A stretch of 64,000 nt of DNA from NCBI RefSeq assembly GCF_009569385.1, contig NZ_WBOF01000003.1:62001-126000 (forward strand). The letters are read 5' to 3'. A program made the translations under genes and the position numbers. The stretch comes from Streptomyces kaniharaensis. GTDB taxonomy: Bacteria; Actinomycetota; Actinomycetes; Streptomycetales; Streptomycetaceae. The notes below the pieces were generated by a model. The model made no database searches, had not been told where the DNA came from, and saw nothing but the letters and a program-made list of their open reading frames with translations. Of this stretch, positions 50,229-59,884 are shown in pieces (positions within the stretch are counted from its first letter, which is position 1; each line of letters starts with the position of its first letter).

Positions 50229-53200
50229 ATGGCAAAAGCGCTGAGCGCCTGCCGGGCCTCCTCGGTGGTCGTGGTCCTCGACTGCTGCTTCTCCGGCCGG
50301 GCGCAACTCGGAAGCCGATCGCCGCAGCAGTTCACGCTCCCGCCCGCCCACGGCATGTATCTGCTCGGCTCAACCGAACAGCTCGCCCTGGCGCCGGAGG
50401 ACGAGCAGTACACCACCTTCACCGGCGCGCTGATCAAGCTGCTCGACGAGGGCGATCCGCGCGGCCCGCGCCTGCTGACCCTGGACGCCGCGTACGAGTA
50501 CCTGTTCCGCACCCTGCGCGCCCGGCACGGCCCGCTGCCCCGCCGCCAGGCCGGAGACCGCTCGGGCACTCTGGTACTCGCCGTCAACCCGGCCCAGCCC
50601 GAGCCGGTGGGCGAGGACGAGCCGGAGCCGTCCCCGGGCCGCTGCCCGTACCTGGGCCTGGAGTCCTTCGCCGTGGACGACGCGGATTTCTTCTGCGGGC
50701 GGGAGCAGCTGGTCGACGCTCTGGTACGGGCCTGCGCAAAGGCACTGGCCGAGCGGCAGCCGCTGATCGTGGTCGGGCCGTCCGGCGCGGGGAAGTCCTC
50801 GGTGCTGCACGCCGGACTGGTCGCCACGCTGCGCCGGGGCGTGCCGGAGCTGCCCGGCTCGGCCGGGTGGCCCAGTCTGTTGCTCAGGCCCGGGGCGCAC
50901 CCGTTGCGGGGCCTGGCCGCCGCGCTGCACCCGAACGGCGCCGCCGGCACCGAGTCCCTGCGTGCGGACCCGGATTCGGCGGCCGCGCTGGCCGCCGAGG
51001 CGCTCGCGAAGCAGTCCGGCAAACGGCTGGTCCTGGTGGTCGACCAGTTGGAGGAGCTGTTCACCGTCTGCCGGAGCCGGTCCGAGCGGACGGCCTTCCT
51101 GGCCGCGCTCTCGGCCCTCGCCGCCGGCTCGGCGGCCCTGGTGGTCCTGGCGCTGCGGGCCGATTTCTACGGCCAGGCCCTGGAGTATCCGGAGCTGGCC
51201 GCTGCGCTGCGGGACCACCAGGTGCAGGCCGCGCCGATGCGGCCGGAGGAACTGCGCGCGGCGATCGAACGGCCTGCCGCCCTGGCAGGGCTGACTCTCG
51301 ACGAGGGCCTGGCTGACCTGCTGATGCACGAACTGGGCGCCACCCGGCCCACCGGCCCGGAGCCCGGCACGCTGCCGATGCTCTCCCACACCCTGTGGGC
51401 CATCTGGCAGCGGCGTCGCGGCGCCCGGCTGACCGTGGCCGGCCTGCGGGCCACCGGCGGGATCACCCGGGCGATCGCCGCCACCGCCGACGACGCGTAC
51501 GACCGGCTGGACGAGGCCGGCCGGACAGCCCTCCGCCGGATGCTGCCCCGGCTGGTACGGGTCGACGACCAGAGCGTGGACACCGCCCAACGGGCCGACC
51601 GGGACAGCCTGTTGCACGGGCTGCCCGAGCAGGAGGCGGCCGAGCGGGCTCTGCACCGGTTCGCCGAGGCCCGGTTGCTGGTCGTGGACGAGCGGAGCGT
51701 CGCGCTGAGCCATGACGCCGTGCTGCGCAGCTGGCCGAGGCTGCGCGCCTGGGTGGATGCGGACCGCGACTGGCTGCGCGTCCGCCAGCGGCTCGCCGCC
51801 GACGCCGCGGCCTGGCTGGAGGCCGGCCGGGACCCTTCGCTGCTGTACCGCGGCACCCGGCTGGTCTCCGCTCGCGAAGGCGCCGCGGTGGACGAACTGC
51901 CTTCCCCGATGACCGAGTTCCTCGACCGCTCCGAGCGGTACGAGCGGCGCCGGATCCGGCGCACCCGGGCGGCCGTCGCGTCCCTGGTCGTGCTGACCCT
52001 GTTGTCGGTGAGCGCCGCCGGCCTGGCGGTCACCTTCCAGCGGGATGCCGATACCCAGCGGCAGCGCGCAGTGGCCCAGCTGGTCGCGGCCGAAGCCGCC
52101 GACCTGCGCGGCAGCCAGCCCGGTCTGGCCAAGCAACTCGCGGTGACGGCCTACAGGTTGGACCCTCGGGCGAACAGCGCCGCGTTGTTCGCCGCACTCG
52201 GAACGGACGGCGTCTTCGACGGCCAGGACCGTGTGGCGGACCTGGCACAGAGCGCGAGCGGGCGCCGCCTGGCCGTCTCGACGGGGAACGCGGTCGCGCT
52301 GTGGAGCACGGCGGGCGTCGGCGAAGAAGGGCGCGTCCGGCTCCCGGGCGTCGGCGCGGTCGCCCTGAGCCCGGATGGGCGGCTGCTCGCCGCGGCCGCC
52401 GGTCAGGCCGTGCGGCTGTGGGACATCGGCGACCCCGCCCACCCCCGGGAGCTCGCCGTACCTGCGGCGGCCGATCCGTCCGGCGTCACCGCACTGGCCG
52501 TCAGCCCGGACGGGCACCTGCTCGCCGCCGGTACGGACAACGGCGCGATCCGGCTCCTGGACCTGTCCACCCCGGCCGCGCCGAAGCCGTTCCCGGCGCT
52601 GACCGGCCACGCCGGGCTCGTCGACTCGCTGGCCTTCGCTCCGTCCGGCCGCACCCTGGCCAGTGCGGGTGCCGACAGGTCGGTGCACCTGTGGGATCTC
52701 GCCGCGCCCGCCCAGCCGGTCGCCCTGCCGAAGCTGGACGGCGGCCCGGTGCGCGGCGATCTCCAGCACAAGCCGCTGCACCGGCTGGCGTTCAGCCCGG
52801 ACGGGCACCTGCTGGTCGGGCCCGGGGACGGCGACGACAATGCGCTCCGGCTCTGGGATGTCCGGAACACGGCCCAACCGCGCCTTGCGAAGACCGCCGA
52901 CAAGGACCTGCCGGACTGCCGGGTGCGCCTGGTCTCGGTCGCGTTCAGCCCGGACGGCGGTCTGCTCGCCACCGTCTGTCAGCGCTCCACCGTGCTGTGG
53001 CAGATGGGCGCCGATCCGCTCGCCGTCAACACGCTGGAGGAGCCACCGATCGACGAGTACACCGACACCGGCGGCGGCGCCCTGTTCGTACCCGCAGGCA
53101 ACCCGCTGCTGGCCAAGCCGGTGGGCGGTCTGCTGCTCACCGCCACCGGCCGGGGCGTCCACCTGACCGATGTGACCAACCCCTTCCAGTCCGGCGCCGT

Positions 53201-54296
53201 GGCCAGCCTGGGCCGGTCGCCGAGCGGGTTCGTCGTGCCCGTCACGTTCAGTTCCGGCTCACGGCGGCTGGTGGCCTGGGAAGGAGAGAGCGACGGGGCA
53301 CTGTGGGATCTGAGTGGCGACCCGCCGCACCACCGGCTCGCCACCCTGCCCGGAAGCGGCCAACTGGGCGCGGGCGGCGCGGCGTTCAGCCCCGACGGCC
53401 GCGTCCTGGCCACCGGCGAACTGGGACCCGACGGCACCCCGGTGGTCCGCCTGCGCAGCACCGAGCAGCCGGGCGTCCCGGTGCTGTCCACGATCGACGG
53501 CCTCGACAACTCCGCCGCCGACCTCGCGTTCGGTCCGGACGGCCGGACGCTGGCCGTGGCCGACAACAACGACAACCTGGATGGCCGCCTCGCCCCGACG
53601 GTGAAGCTGTACGACCTGTCCGATCCGGTGCACCCGCAGCGGATCGCCGCCCTGCCGGGCGTGGTCTGGCGCCTGGCCCTCTCCCCCGACCGCCGCCTGC
53701 TGGCCGGGGGCGGCTCGGACTCGCTGCTGCTCTGGGACATCACCGACCCGCGGCACCCGGTCGCCCTGCCGTCGAGACCGCTCACCGCGGGTGCGGTCGT
53801 CTCCGAGCCGGCGTTCCGCCCGGACGGGCGCTGGCTGGCGGTGGCCGACTCCACCGGCGCGACCAGGCTGTGGCCGGTCGCCGGCGGCCGGGTGAGCGAC
53901 AGCGACCCGGCGGTCTTCCAGTCGCCGGCCTCCGGCCCCGGGATCGCGTTCAGCCCGGACGGCCGGACCCTCGCCAAGACGAGCATGGGCGACAGCTACG
54001 CGAACGTCGGCCCGAGATACCCGCACATCGAGCTGTGGGACGTCGACAACCCGCAGGTCCCGACGCTCCGGGCCGTGGTGTCCACGAGCCAGACGAGCGG
54101 GATCCGGGGCTCCGAGCTCGCGTACAGCCCCGACGGGAAGCTCATCGCGACGATCGACGCGACCGTGGACCTCTGGAACACGGACCAGCCCACCACACTC
54201 CAGATCATCTGCCAGTCCGTCGGCGACACCATCACCCAGGACCAGTGGCAGCGCTACGTCCCCGGCGGAACGCCGTACCGCAAGCCCTGCCCCTGA
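50229..54296 (+). CDS. N-terminally truncated caspase-like / NTPase / WD40 protein
   Basis: A 1355-aa frame starting inside a caspase (C14) domain: VVVVLDCCFSGRAQ (Cys ~20) and the rest of the small-subunit fold are present, but the preceding half with the catalytic His (usually ..SGHG..) is gone. Next comes a nSTAND-type NTPase with YLGLESFAVDDADFFCGREQ, Walker A VVGPSGAGKSSVLHAG (~183) and Walker B LVLVVDQLEELF (~270), then a transmembrane helix (~580-600) and at least ten WD40/propeller repeats (LAFSPDGHLL, VAFSPDGGLLA). The whole downstream frame is intact. The ATG at 50229 has no ribosome-binding site, so expression is doubtful. Confidence 0.75.
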   Translation: MAKALSACRASSVVVVLDCCFSGRAQLGSRSPQQFTLPPAHGMYLLGSTEQLALAPEDEQYTTFTGALIKLLDEGDPRGPRLLTLDAAYEYLFRTLRARHGPLPRRQAGDRSGTLVLAVNPAQPEPVGEDEPEPSPGRCPYLGLESFAVDDADFFCGREQLVDALVRACAKALAERQPLIVVGPSGAGKSSVLHAGLVATLRRGVPELPGSAGWPSLLLRPGAHPLRGLAAALHPNGAAGTESLRADPDSAAALAAEALAKQSGKRLVLVVDQLEELFTVCRSRSERTAFLAALSALAAGSAALVVLALRADFYGQALEYPELAAALRDHQVQAAPMRPEELRAAIERPAALAGLTLDEGLADLLMHELGATRPTGPEPGTLPMLSHTLWAIWQRRRGARLTVAGLRATGGITRAIAATADDAYDRLDEAGRTALRRMLPRLVRVDDQSVDTAQRADRDSLLHGLPEQEAAERALHRFAEARLLVVDERSVALSHDAVLRSWPRLRAWVDADRDWLRVRQRLAADAAAWLEAGRDPSLLYRGTRLVSAREGAAVDELPSPMTEFLDRSERYERRRIRRTRAAVASLVVLTLLSVSAAGLAVTFQRDADTQRQRAVAQLVAAEAADLRGSQPGLAKQLAVTAYRLDPRANSAALFAALGTDGVFDGQDRVADLAQSASGRRLAVSTGNAVALWSTAGVGEEGRVRLPGVGAVALSPDGRLLAAAAGQAVRLWDIGDPAHPRELAVPAAADPSGVTALAVSPDGHLLAAGTDNGAIRLLDLSTPAAPKPFPALTGHAGLVDSLAFAPSGRTLASAGADRSVHLWDLAAPAQPVALPKLDGGPVRGDLQHKPLHRLAFSPDGHLLVGPGDGDDNALRLWDVRNTAQPRLAKTADKDLPDCRVRLVSVAFSPDGGLLATVCQRSTVLWQMGADPLAVNTLEEPPIDEYTDTGGGALFVPAGNPLLAKPVGGLLLTATGRGVHLTDVTNPFQSGAVASLGRSPSGFVVPVTFSSGSRRLVAWEGESDGALWDLSGDPPHHRLATLPGSGQLGAGGAAFSPDGRVLATGELGPDGTPVVRLRSTEQPGVPVLSTIDGLDNSAADLAFGPDGRTLAVADNNDNLDGRLAPTVKLYDLSDPVHPQRIAALPGVVWRLALSPDRRLLAGGGSDSLLLWDITDPRHPVALPSRPLTAGAVVSEPAFRPDGRWLAVADSTGATRLWPVAGGRVSDSDPAVFQSPASGPGIAFSPDGRTLAKTSMGDSYANVGPRYPHIELWDVDNPQVPTLRAVVSTSQTSGIRGSELAYSPDGKLIATIDATVDLWNTDQPTTLQIICQSVGDTITQDQWQRYVPGGTPYRKPCP

Positions 54297-54457
54297 CCCG
54301 CCCGGCCGAGCCCCGCCCCGCCCCGCCCCGCCGCCAGCAGCGGACACTCAGGCGGACGATCCAGGCGCGCACCCACCGTTCATCACGGTTACGTTTCGCT
54401 GGAACGGACAGTCGGGGCCGACTCGTCAGACGGCGGCCATGGACGGAGCACCTTCGG

Positions 54458-55216
54458 ATGCCGAACCGATCGAGCCTGGCCTACCAGGCACGTTACGCCC
54501 TGCGCCACCCCGAGAAGATCGTCCCGCACCTGCGACGACTCGCCCGCGACACCCGGCTAAGGCTGACCACCACCGACCACGTCGCCTACTACCGCGCCGT
54601 CATGCGCTCCGACACCGCCCGCAGCGCCGACGCCGCCGTCGGCAGCAAAACGCGGGAGAGCTGGCTGGCGCTGGGCCGGATGCAGTACGACTACCTCGTC
54701 GGACACGGTCTGAAGCCCACGGACCGGATGCTGGAGATCGGCTGTGGGAACCTGCGGGCCGGCTGGCGGTTCATCGGCCATCTCAAGACCGGCCACTACC
54801 ACGGCATCGACATCTCGCCCGACATCCTGCACGCGGCCCGCCGCACCGTGGTCCAGTACGACCTCCAGCACAAGCTCCCCAACCTGGCCCTCGTACGGGA
54901 TCTGACCTTCGACTTCCTGCCCGACGAACACTTCACCGTCGTCCACGCCCACAGCGTGTTCTCCCACTCCCCCCGGCACGTCATCGACGAATGTCTGGCC
55001 CACGTCGGACGCATCCTGCACCCGGACGGCTTCTTCGACTTCACCTTCGACCGCACCGACGGCCCGGATCACCAGGTACTGCGGGAGGACTTCTACTACC
55101 GGGCCGAGACCCTCATCGCCATGGCCGAGCGGCACGGGCTGGCCGCGAAGCTGATGGACGACTGGGAAGAGCTGCCACACAAGCAGTCCAAGATCCGCGT
55201 CGCCCGCGCCACCTGA
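54458..55216 (+). CDS. Class I SAM-dependent methyltransferase
   Basis: A 252-aa methyltransferase. The SAM motif MLEIGCGNLRAGWRFIGHL is near residue 88, followed by GIDISPDILHAARRTV, the acidic/post motifs FTVVHAHSVFSHSPRHVIDE and GRILHPDGFFDFTFDRT. The N-terminal ~70 residues are basic and helical (YALRHPEKIVPHLRRLARDT). Substrate unknown. GGAG lies nine bases before the ATG. It is 160 bp downstream of the WD40 gene and could be read through with it. Confidence 0.85.
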   Translation: MPNRSSLAYQARYALRHPEKIVPHLRRLARDTRLRLTTTDHVAYYRAVMRSDTARSADAAVGSKTRESWLALGRMQYDYLVGHGLKPTDRMLEIGCGNLRAGWRFIGHLKTGHYHGIDISPDILHAARRTVVQYDLQHKLPNLALVRDLTFDFLPDEHFTVVHAHSVFSHSPRHVIDECLAHVGRILHPDGFFDFTFDRTDGPDHQVLREDFYYRAETLIAMAERHGLAAKLMDDWEELPHKQSKIRVARAT

Positions 55217-55272
55217 TAAGCGCGGGGACGGGTCGGGCGGCGAATCGACTATCGTCGTCCCCGGCCAAGGGA

Positions 55273-57357
55273 TCAGACGGCGGCCAGGATGGCGCGCAGC
55301 CGCTCGTCCTCGTGGATGATGCTGTTCGCGACGCCGGAGCCGACGATGCGCCGGTCCTGCTCGGCGAGTTCGGCGACGCGCAGGCGCTGGTGGGTGCTCA
55401 GGGCGGTCGCGCCGAGGGCTTGGAGGGCCTCACAGGCACCTGAGACGTCCGCTCCCGTTTCGGCGGAGTGGAGGGCCGCCTCGGCGAGTCGGCCGAGGTC
55501 GACGGTGTCGGGGTCCGCGATGTCCAGCAGGGCGAGGGCGGCGGCGGGGGCCTTCTCGGGGTCGGCGAGCAGGTGCTCCAGGCGCGGGACCAGGGGCCGG
55601 GCGGCCGCGCCGAGAAGGGCGGTGGCGTGGATGGCGCGGACGACGGTCCACCGGTACCAGAGCTGGTTGCCGGCGGTGCGGTCGAGGACGGAGGCCAGGA
55701 TCGTGACGGCTTCCTCGGCGTCGCCGTCGATCTGCCACACGGCGGTGGCGATCGCGATGTCGCAGTCCAGCTGCGGGGTGGTCGGCTCGGCGTCCTCGCT
55801 GACGGCTGCCCGCAGGACGGGGAGCAGTCCGGCGGCCGTCGCGCCCAGGGCGGCGACGGCCTGGGCGGCCTCGGCGACAAAAACGCGCGGGCCGGCGGCG
55901 AGCGCCTTGGCGACGGCGTCGAGCAGGACGTCGGTCTCGCCGGTGAGGTCGTGGTGGGCCCGCGCCACCATCAGCGGCCCGACGGCGGACCGCAGCACGG
56001 CGCCGGCCTGCTCGCGCTCGGCCTGCGGGCCGGCGGCGGCCACGGCGGCGATGGCGGTGGCCGCGTACTGGAAGCGGGGCAGCACCGCGTACAGCTCGGG
56101 CAGGGCGGCGGCGGCCTGCGGGCCCCACTGGCGCAGCAGATGGACCAGGTCGGCGGTCTCGTTGTTGCCGAGCCCGTCCGCGGTCAGCCGTGCGCGGACG
56201 GCGGCGAGCAGGGCCGGGTCGAAGGGGAAGGCAGGGGCCTGGAAGCCGCCTGCGGCGTCGAGCGCGCGGGGGCGCCGGTCGAGGTCCCTGGCCAGCAGCG
56301 GGGCGGCCTGTCGGGGCGCGACCCGGACAAGCACGGCCAGTGCCTGGTCGGCCGCCTCGTCGTCAGGCTGGGCGGCGAGTTCGGCGAGGACGGGCGCGGC
56401 CTCGGCGGCGGCCAAGCCGAGCTTGCCGAGCAGGGCCGCCGCCGGGTACTCGGCGGCGAGTGCGACGATGGCCGGGAGGAGTCGCCGGGGTGCGCTGCGG
56501 GAGAGGTGGCAGGCGCGGTCGGCCGCGGAAAGCGCCTCGGTCCGCACCTCGGGGCGGCCGTCGCGCAGGGCGGCGTCCAGCAGGGCGAAGACGCTCTCGC
56601 GGTCTGCCTCGGTCTCGCGGCCCAGCAGGCTGTCGACGATCGCACGCAGCGGGTCGCGGTGGTGCATGCTGTACCGGTCGACGGTGGATTCGCGGGCGGG
56701 CAGCAGGCCGAGCGCGGCGTCGTGGTGGGCGTCGGTCCACGGTTCCTCGGCGGTCAGGGCGACGAGGAGCGCGGCCAGTCGCAGCGGCGCGGGCGTGTCC
56801 GCGCCGAGCAGCGCGCGGGCCTCGTCGGCGGCGTCGGAGAGGTCCACCCGGCCGAGGGCGATGAGCAGTTCGGCCCGGACGCCGGGGTCGGCCTCGGCCG
56901 TCCACCGGCTCCGCAGGGCGGCCGGGGCGGCCTCGGTGTCCCGGGTGTGGCCGAGCGTCCAGGCGGTGAGCAGCCGGACGTCCACGTCTTCATGTGCCAG
57001 CAGCGGTATCAGCAGCGGGATTTGGGTGGCAACGGCGGCCCGGACCGCGCCCGGCGCGATCTCGAATTCGTCATCGCTCTCGGCCAACCCGCCGAGCAGG
57101 CAGAGGACTTCGACCGTGCCGGGCCGGGCGGCAGCGGCGATCCGGGCGAGGTACGGGACTGCGTCGACGCTGGCGGAGTACACCGTGCCCTGGTGGAGGA
57201 TGCACGAGTACAGCTCGGAGATCGCCTCCTCGGCGTCCCCGCCGCCCTCGGCGAGGGCGCGCAGCAGGTCGGGCAGGTCCTCGGCGGGGCCGTAGGCGTG
57301 CGAGACGGAGGCCCAGGGGTGGGCGTCGAGGCCGGCGAGGGCGTCAGCGAGATCCAT
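55273..57357 (-). CDS. Large HEAT/armadillo-repeat protein
   Basis: A 694-aa soluble protein made of repeated Ala/Leu-rich helical pairs with the HEAT pattern, e.g. VATQIPLLIPLLAHEDVDVR, AWTLGHTRDTEAAPAALRSR, LLIALGRVDLSDAADEARAL and similar units to the C-terminus. No catalytic or membrane segments. Such solenoids mediate protein contacts. A partner is unknown. ATG 57357 begins the coding-like region. Confidence 0.82.
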   Translation of the reverse strand: MDLADALAGLDAHPWASVSHAYGPAEDLPDLLRALAEGGGDAEEAISELYSCILHQGTVYSASVDAVPYLARIAAAARPGTVEVLCLLGGLAESDDEFEIAPGAVRAAVATQIPLLIPLLAHEDVDVRLLTAWTLGHTRDTEAAPAALRSRWTAEADPGVRAELLIALGRVDLSDAADEARALLGADTPAPLRLAALLVALTAEEPWTDAHHDAALGLLPARESTVDRYSMHHRDPLRAIVDSLLGRETEADRESVFALLDAALRDGRPEVRTEALSAADRACHLSRSAPRRLLPAIVALAAEYPAAALLGKLGLAAAEAAPVLAELAAQPDDEAADQALAVLVRVAPRQAAPLLARDLDRRPRALDAAGGFQAPAFPFDPALLAAVRARLTADGLGNNETADLVHLLRQWGPQAAAALPELYAVLPRFQYAATAIAAVAAAGPQAEREQAGAVLRSAVGPLMVARAHHDLTGETDVLLDAVAKALAAGPRVFVAEAAQAVAALGATAAGLLPVLRAAVSEDAEPTTPQLDCDIAIATAVWQIDGDAEEAVTILASVLDRTAGNQLWYRWTVVRAIHATALLGAAARPLVPRLEHLLADPEKAPAAALALLDIADPDTVDLGRLAEAALHSAETGADVSGACEALQALGATALSTHQRLRVAELAEQDRRIVGSGVANSIIHEDERLRAILAAV

Positions 57358-57552
57358 GGGCGTGATCTTCGCAGCCGGTTCCGACAGGACGGTCAGGGTG
57401 TGCTGACCTCCTGACCGTCCTGCGGCCGCGAGATGTTGACGCCCGGTCGCACAAGCGCCCGCCGGCCGCAGCCTCCCCTGCCGCTTGAGGCGGCCGTCCA
57501 GGCCGGGACACCCGTACGGTCCAAGGCGCACACGCACTCGGAGAAGCAGCCG

Positions 57553-58365
57553 TCATGCGCCGGGGCGCACGGGCTCCCCCGGGAGCTGCCGGGGGCCTCG
57601 GCCGATGTCGCGCTCCAGCTCCAGGCCGAGGACCCGGTCCACGCGCAGGAAGGTCTCGAAACGGGCGCCCGCGGGCAGGTCGGTGCGGGACTCCAAGACG
57701 TGCAGCGCGCGCAGCGCGGGTGCGGTGTCCAGGTCGTCGGCGAGGCCGTCGAAGGCCGTCCGGGCGGCCTCGGCGACCAGCGGCCGGGACGGCTCGCGGG
57801 CCAGCTCGGCGACCAGGCTCCGCCACCGGGCGAGGGTCGCCCGGGCGTCCGTGAGGTCCTGCCCGGTGAGCCGGGCGGGGGCCCGGTAGGCGTGGCCTAG
57901 CAGGGCCAACCGCACGGCCAGCGGATCCGGTTCGGCCGGCCCGGCAGCGCCGGGCTCGGCCGCTTCGGCGTCCCACTCGCCGGCCCGTGGTGCGAGCACG
58001 CGCCCGACGGTCATCAGCGGCACGGGCGGGATGTCGGGGTGCGGGTGGGCGGTGACGTGCAGGTCCGCCGCCGGATCCGGGTACGCGGTGGTGCCCGCGG
58101 GCGGGTGGATCCCGAGCCTGGCGGCCTTCCGCAGCAGGGCCTCGATCTGTTCGGCCGGTGCGTCGGGAAGCGAGAGCCGGGTGATCACCTGAAGGCCCTG
58201 GAGCTCGGCGATGCGGGCCAGTACGTCGGCGGTGAGCAGGGCCCGCAGGTCCGCGAGCTCGAACGGCCGGCCGGGCTGCCCGGCCTGGACGGTCACCCGC
58301 AGCAGTCCGGCTCGGTGCGGGTGGATTTCGGTGCGGTGCCCGGTTCGGGCGTCGGTGATGCGCAA
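57553..58365 (-). CDS. Cysteinyl-tRNA synthetase-like protein lacking the catalytic core
   Basis: A 270-aa protein. It starts MRITDARTGHRTEIHPHRAG and keeps the general layout of CysS/MshC-related proteins (LLTADVLARIAELQGLQVIT; LAVRLALLGHAYRAPARLT, then RWRSLVAELA; ARFETFLRVDRVLGLELERD), but has neither a HIGH nor a KMSKS signature and too few Cys/His for the zinc site. I assign it to the degenerate cysteinyl-tRNA synthetase-like group of actinomycetes. Its function is unknown and it is unlikely to aminoacylate tRNA. Confidence 0.65.
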   Translation of the reverse strand: MRITDARTGHRTEIHPHRAGLLRVTVQAGQPGRPFELADLRALLTADVLARIAELQGLQVITRLSLPDAPAEQIEALLRKAARLGIHPPAGTTAYPDPAADLHVTAHPHPDIPPVPLMTVGRVLAPRAGEWDAEAAEPGAAGPAEPDPLAVRLALLGHAYRAPARLTGQDLTDARATLARWRSLVAELAREPSRPLVAEAARTAFDGLADDLDTAPALRALHVLESRTDLPAGARFETFLRVDRVLGLELERDIGRGPRQLPGEPVRPGA

Positions 58366-58862
58366 CGGTTATGCTCCCGGGCTGCGGGCGGGCTCTCAGA
58401 AGGTGAGGGTCTGGCCTGCGACGGACGCCTGCTTCCTGGTGTAGGCGACGCCGTGCACCTGCCGTCCTCTCGGCTGAACGTGCGGGTGGCGGTGACCCGG
58501 ACTGCCTCCCGTTATCGCCGATCGGCCGCCGGGCGGGGCGGAGAACCACGCGGTGTTCACCCACATGCCGTCCGAGGCGAGTCGAAAGCGCCCGGGCTGC
58601 GCCGTCCCGGCGACGGGCCCGTATGGATCGATCCCGGTACGGGCCTATTGCGTATGTCCGCCCCGCTCGGCCGGAAGGGCCCTGGGGTCCGTGGTCACGC
58701 CGGGGTCGCGTGCCAGTCGACCACGGTTCGATGTTGTGCGGCGTACCGACGGTCACCCAGACCTCGTGGATGGGATGGAGGACTTCGCAAGAGGCATGAA
58801 ATCCAGGCAATCGGGCACACGCGGAGGTGAATCCGGAAGGACCTCGTCCAAGGAGGAAGAGG
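58366..58862. other. Intergenic region with a possible short C-terminal remnant
   Basis: Roughly 500 bp. A minus-strand frame ending near 58395 reads VHGVAYTRKQASVAGQTLTF before a stop, which looks like the end of a real protein, but nothing upstream supports it. Otherwise it holds the promoter of the CsbD gene. Confidence 0.35.
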
Positions 58863-59036
58863 ATGGGTGCCGGAAAGAAGATCAAGCACACTGCTGAGAC
58901 TGCCAAGGGCAAGGTCAAGGAAACCACCGGTAAGTCGGTTGGTAACGAGCGCCTCATCGCCAAGGGAAAGGCGGAACAGATCAAGGGGGATGTCGCGCAG
59001 GCGGGCCAGAAGACGAAGGATGCCATGAAGCACTGA
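58863..59036 (+). CDS. CsbD family general-stress protein
   Basis: A 57-aa highly charged, disordered or helical protein: KIKHTAETAKGKVKETTGKS, then NERLIAKGKAEQIKGDVAQA, the CsbD signature. Family members are induced by sigma-B-type stress responses. Biochemical role unknown. GGAGGAAGAGG lies directly upstream of the ATG at 58863, deciding it over a GTG 36 bp earlier. Confidence 0.9.
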   Translation: MGAGKKIKHTAETAKGKVKETTGKSVGNERLIAKGKAEQIKGDVAQAGQKTKDAMKH

Positions 59037-59249
59037 CGTCGTTGCTTGCACGGCGGGCCGTGCCCTGCGCCAGCGGAGGGCACGGCCCCGCCCAGCGGTC
59101 GTCCGACCCCGCCGGTGCCGCCATCGTCGCGACGAACGGTGGCGCTCATCCGGCGAATCCACCAGTACGGTGCCGGGCATGTCGAGGACCGGCTGTCGTG
59201 GTGCGAGACCCTCACCGCACTGGAGCGCCGATACGGCGGCCGCGCGGGC

Positions 59250-59651
59250 TCACGGTGGCAACAGGGGTCCCAGCGGCCCCAGGTCGAGGTTGAGGTCCTC
59301 CATCGTCAGACCGTAGCGGCCGCACAGTTCGACCATACGGTCGTGGAGGATCATCAGGGTCAGGCCCAGCCGCTCTTCCTGTTCCTCGGTGAGGTCGCCC
59401 TGGTCGACCCGGTGCAGGGCCTGTCGCTCCATCAACTGGCGCAGCAGCTCGACAAGTGTGAGCACCAGCTTGACCAGGTCCCGTTCGACCGTGTCCGGGT
59501 CGGTACGAAGGTGGCCGACGACGCGCTGTCCCCGCCGACGGGGCGGTGCCATGTCGTCCGGTCGTGCCGGGAGCAGGGAGAACGCCCGTGTCGCCGCCTC
59601 GGTCACCTCGGCCAAGCGGTCGGGCGCCGGCTGGCCGGGTGGGAAGGTCAT
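59250..59651 (-). CDS. gvpK: Gas vesicle protein GvpK
   Basis: A 133-aa protein ending with the conserved GvpK block: VERDLVKLVLTLVELLRQLM, ERQALHRVDQGDLTEEQEER, LGLTLMILHDRMVELCGRYG and LTMEDLNLDLGPLGPLLPP. GvpK is an accessory protein needed for gas vesicle assembly. It is the last gene of the operon. Its ATG overlaps the gvpS stop (ATGA). Confidence 0.95.
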   Translation of the reverse strand: MTFPPGQPAPDRLAEVTEAATRAFSLLPARPDDMAPPRRRGQRVVGHLRTDPDTVERDLVKLVLTLVELLRQLMERQALHRVDQGDLTEEQEERLGLTLMILHDRMVELCGRYGLTMEDLNLDLGPLGPLLPP

Positions 59652-59884
59652 TGCGTCCGTCCTTCCTCGGACAGAGGCGCCCGGACGACGGGCGTCCAGA
59701 GCTCTTCCATCTGTCCGCTGACGGAGACGATGACGGCGCGCAGGGAGATCCGGACCAGGTCGACGTCCGCGATCGACAGCATGAGGTCGCCGGTGAGCAC
59801 CACTCCGCCGCTCAGGAGGCGGTCGAGCAGGTCGATCAGTGCGATGCGGCGGTCGGGGAGGTCGCGGTCCCGTTCCGTGGTCAC
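59648..59884 (-). CDS. gvpS: Gas vesicle protein GvpS (GvpA/J family)
   Basis: A 78-aa GvpA-fold protein: IALIDLLDRLLSGGVVLTGD, LMLSIADVDLVRISLRAVIV. The GvpA-type beta-hairpin core is preserved, with a short N-terminus. In actinobacteria this minor paralogue sits between gvpL and gvpK. It starts at a GTG overlapping the gvpL stop (GTGA) and ends overlapping the gvpK start. Confidence 0.92.
   Translation of the reverse strand: MTTERDRDLPDRRIALIDLLDRLLSGGVVLTGDLMLSIADVDLVRISLRAVIVSVSGQMEELWTPVVRAPLSEEGRTQ

Noticed and set aside
50370..53162. Long minus-strand frame opposite the WD40 protein
   Set aside because: It mirrors the repeat structure of the WD40 gene and has a Gly/Gln/Arg-rich composition without family motifs.
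58385..58470. Possible gene ending VHGVAYTRKQASVAGQTLTF
   Set aside because: No start, ribosome-binding site or upstream coding sequence; kept only as a note on the intergenic region.
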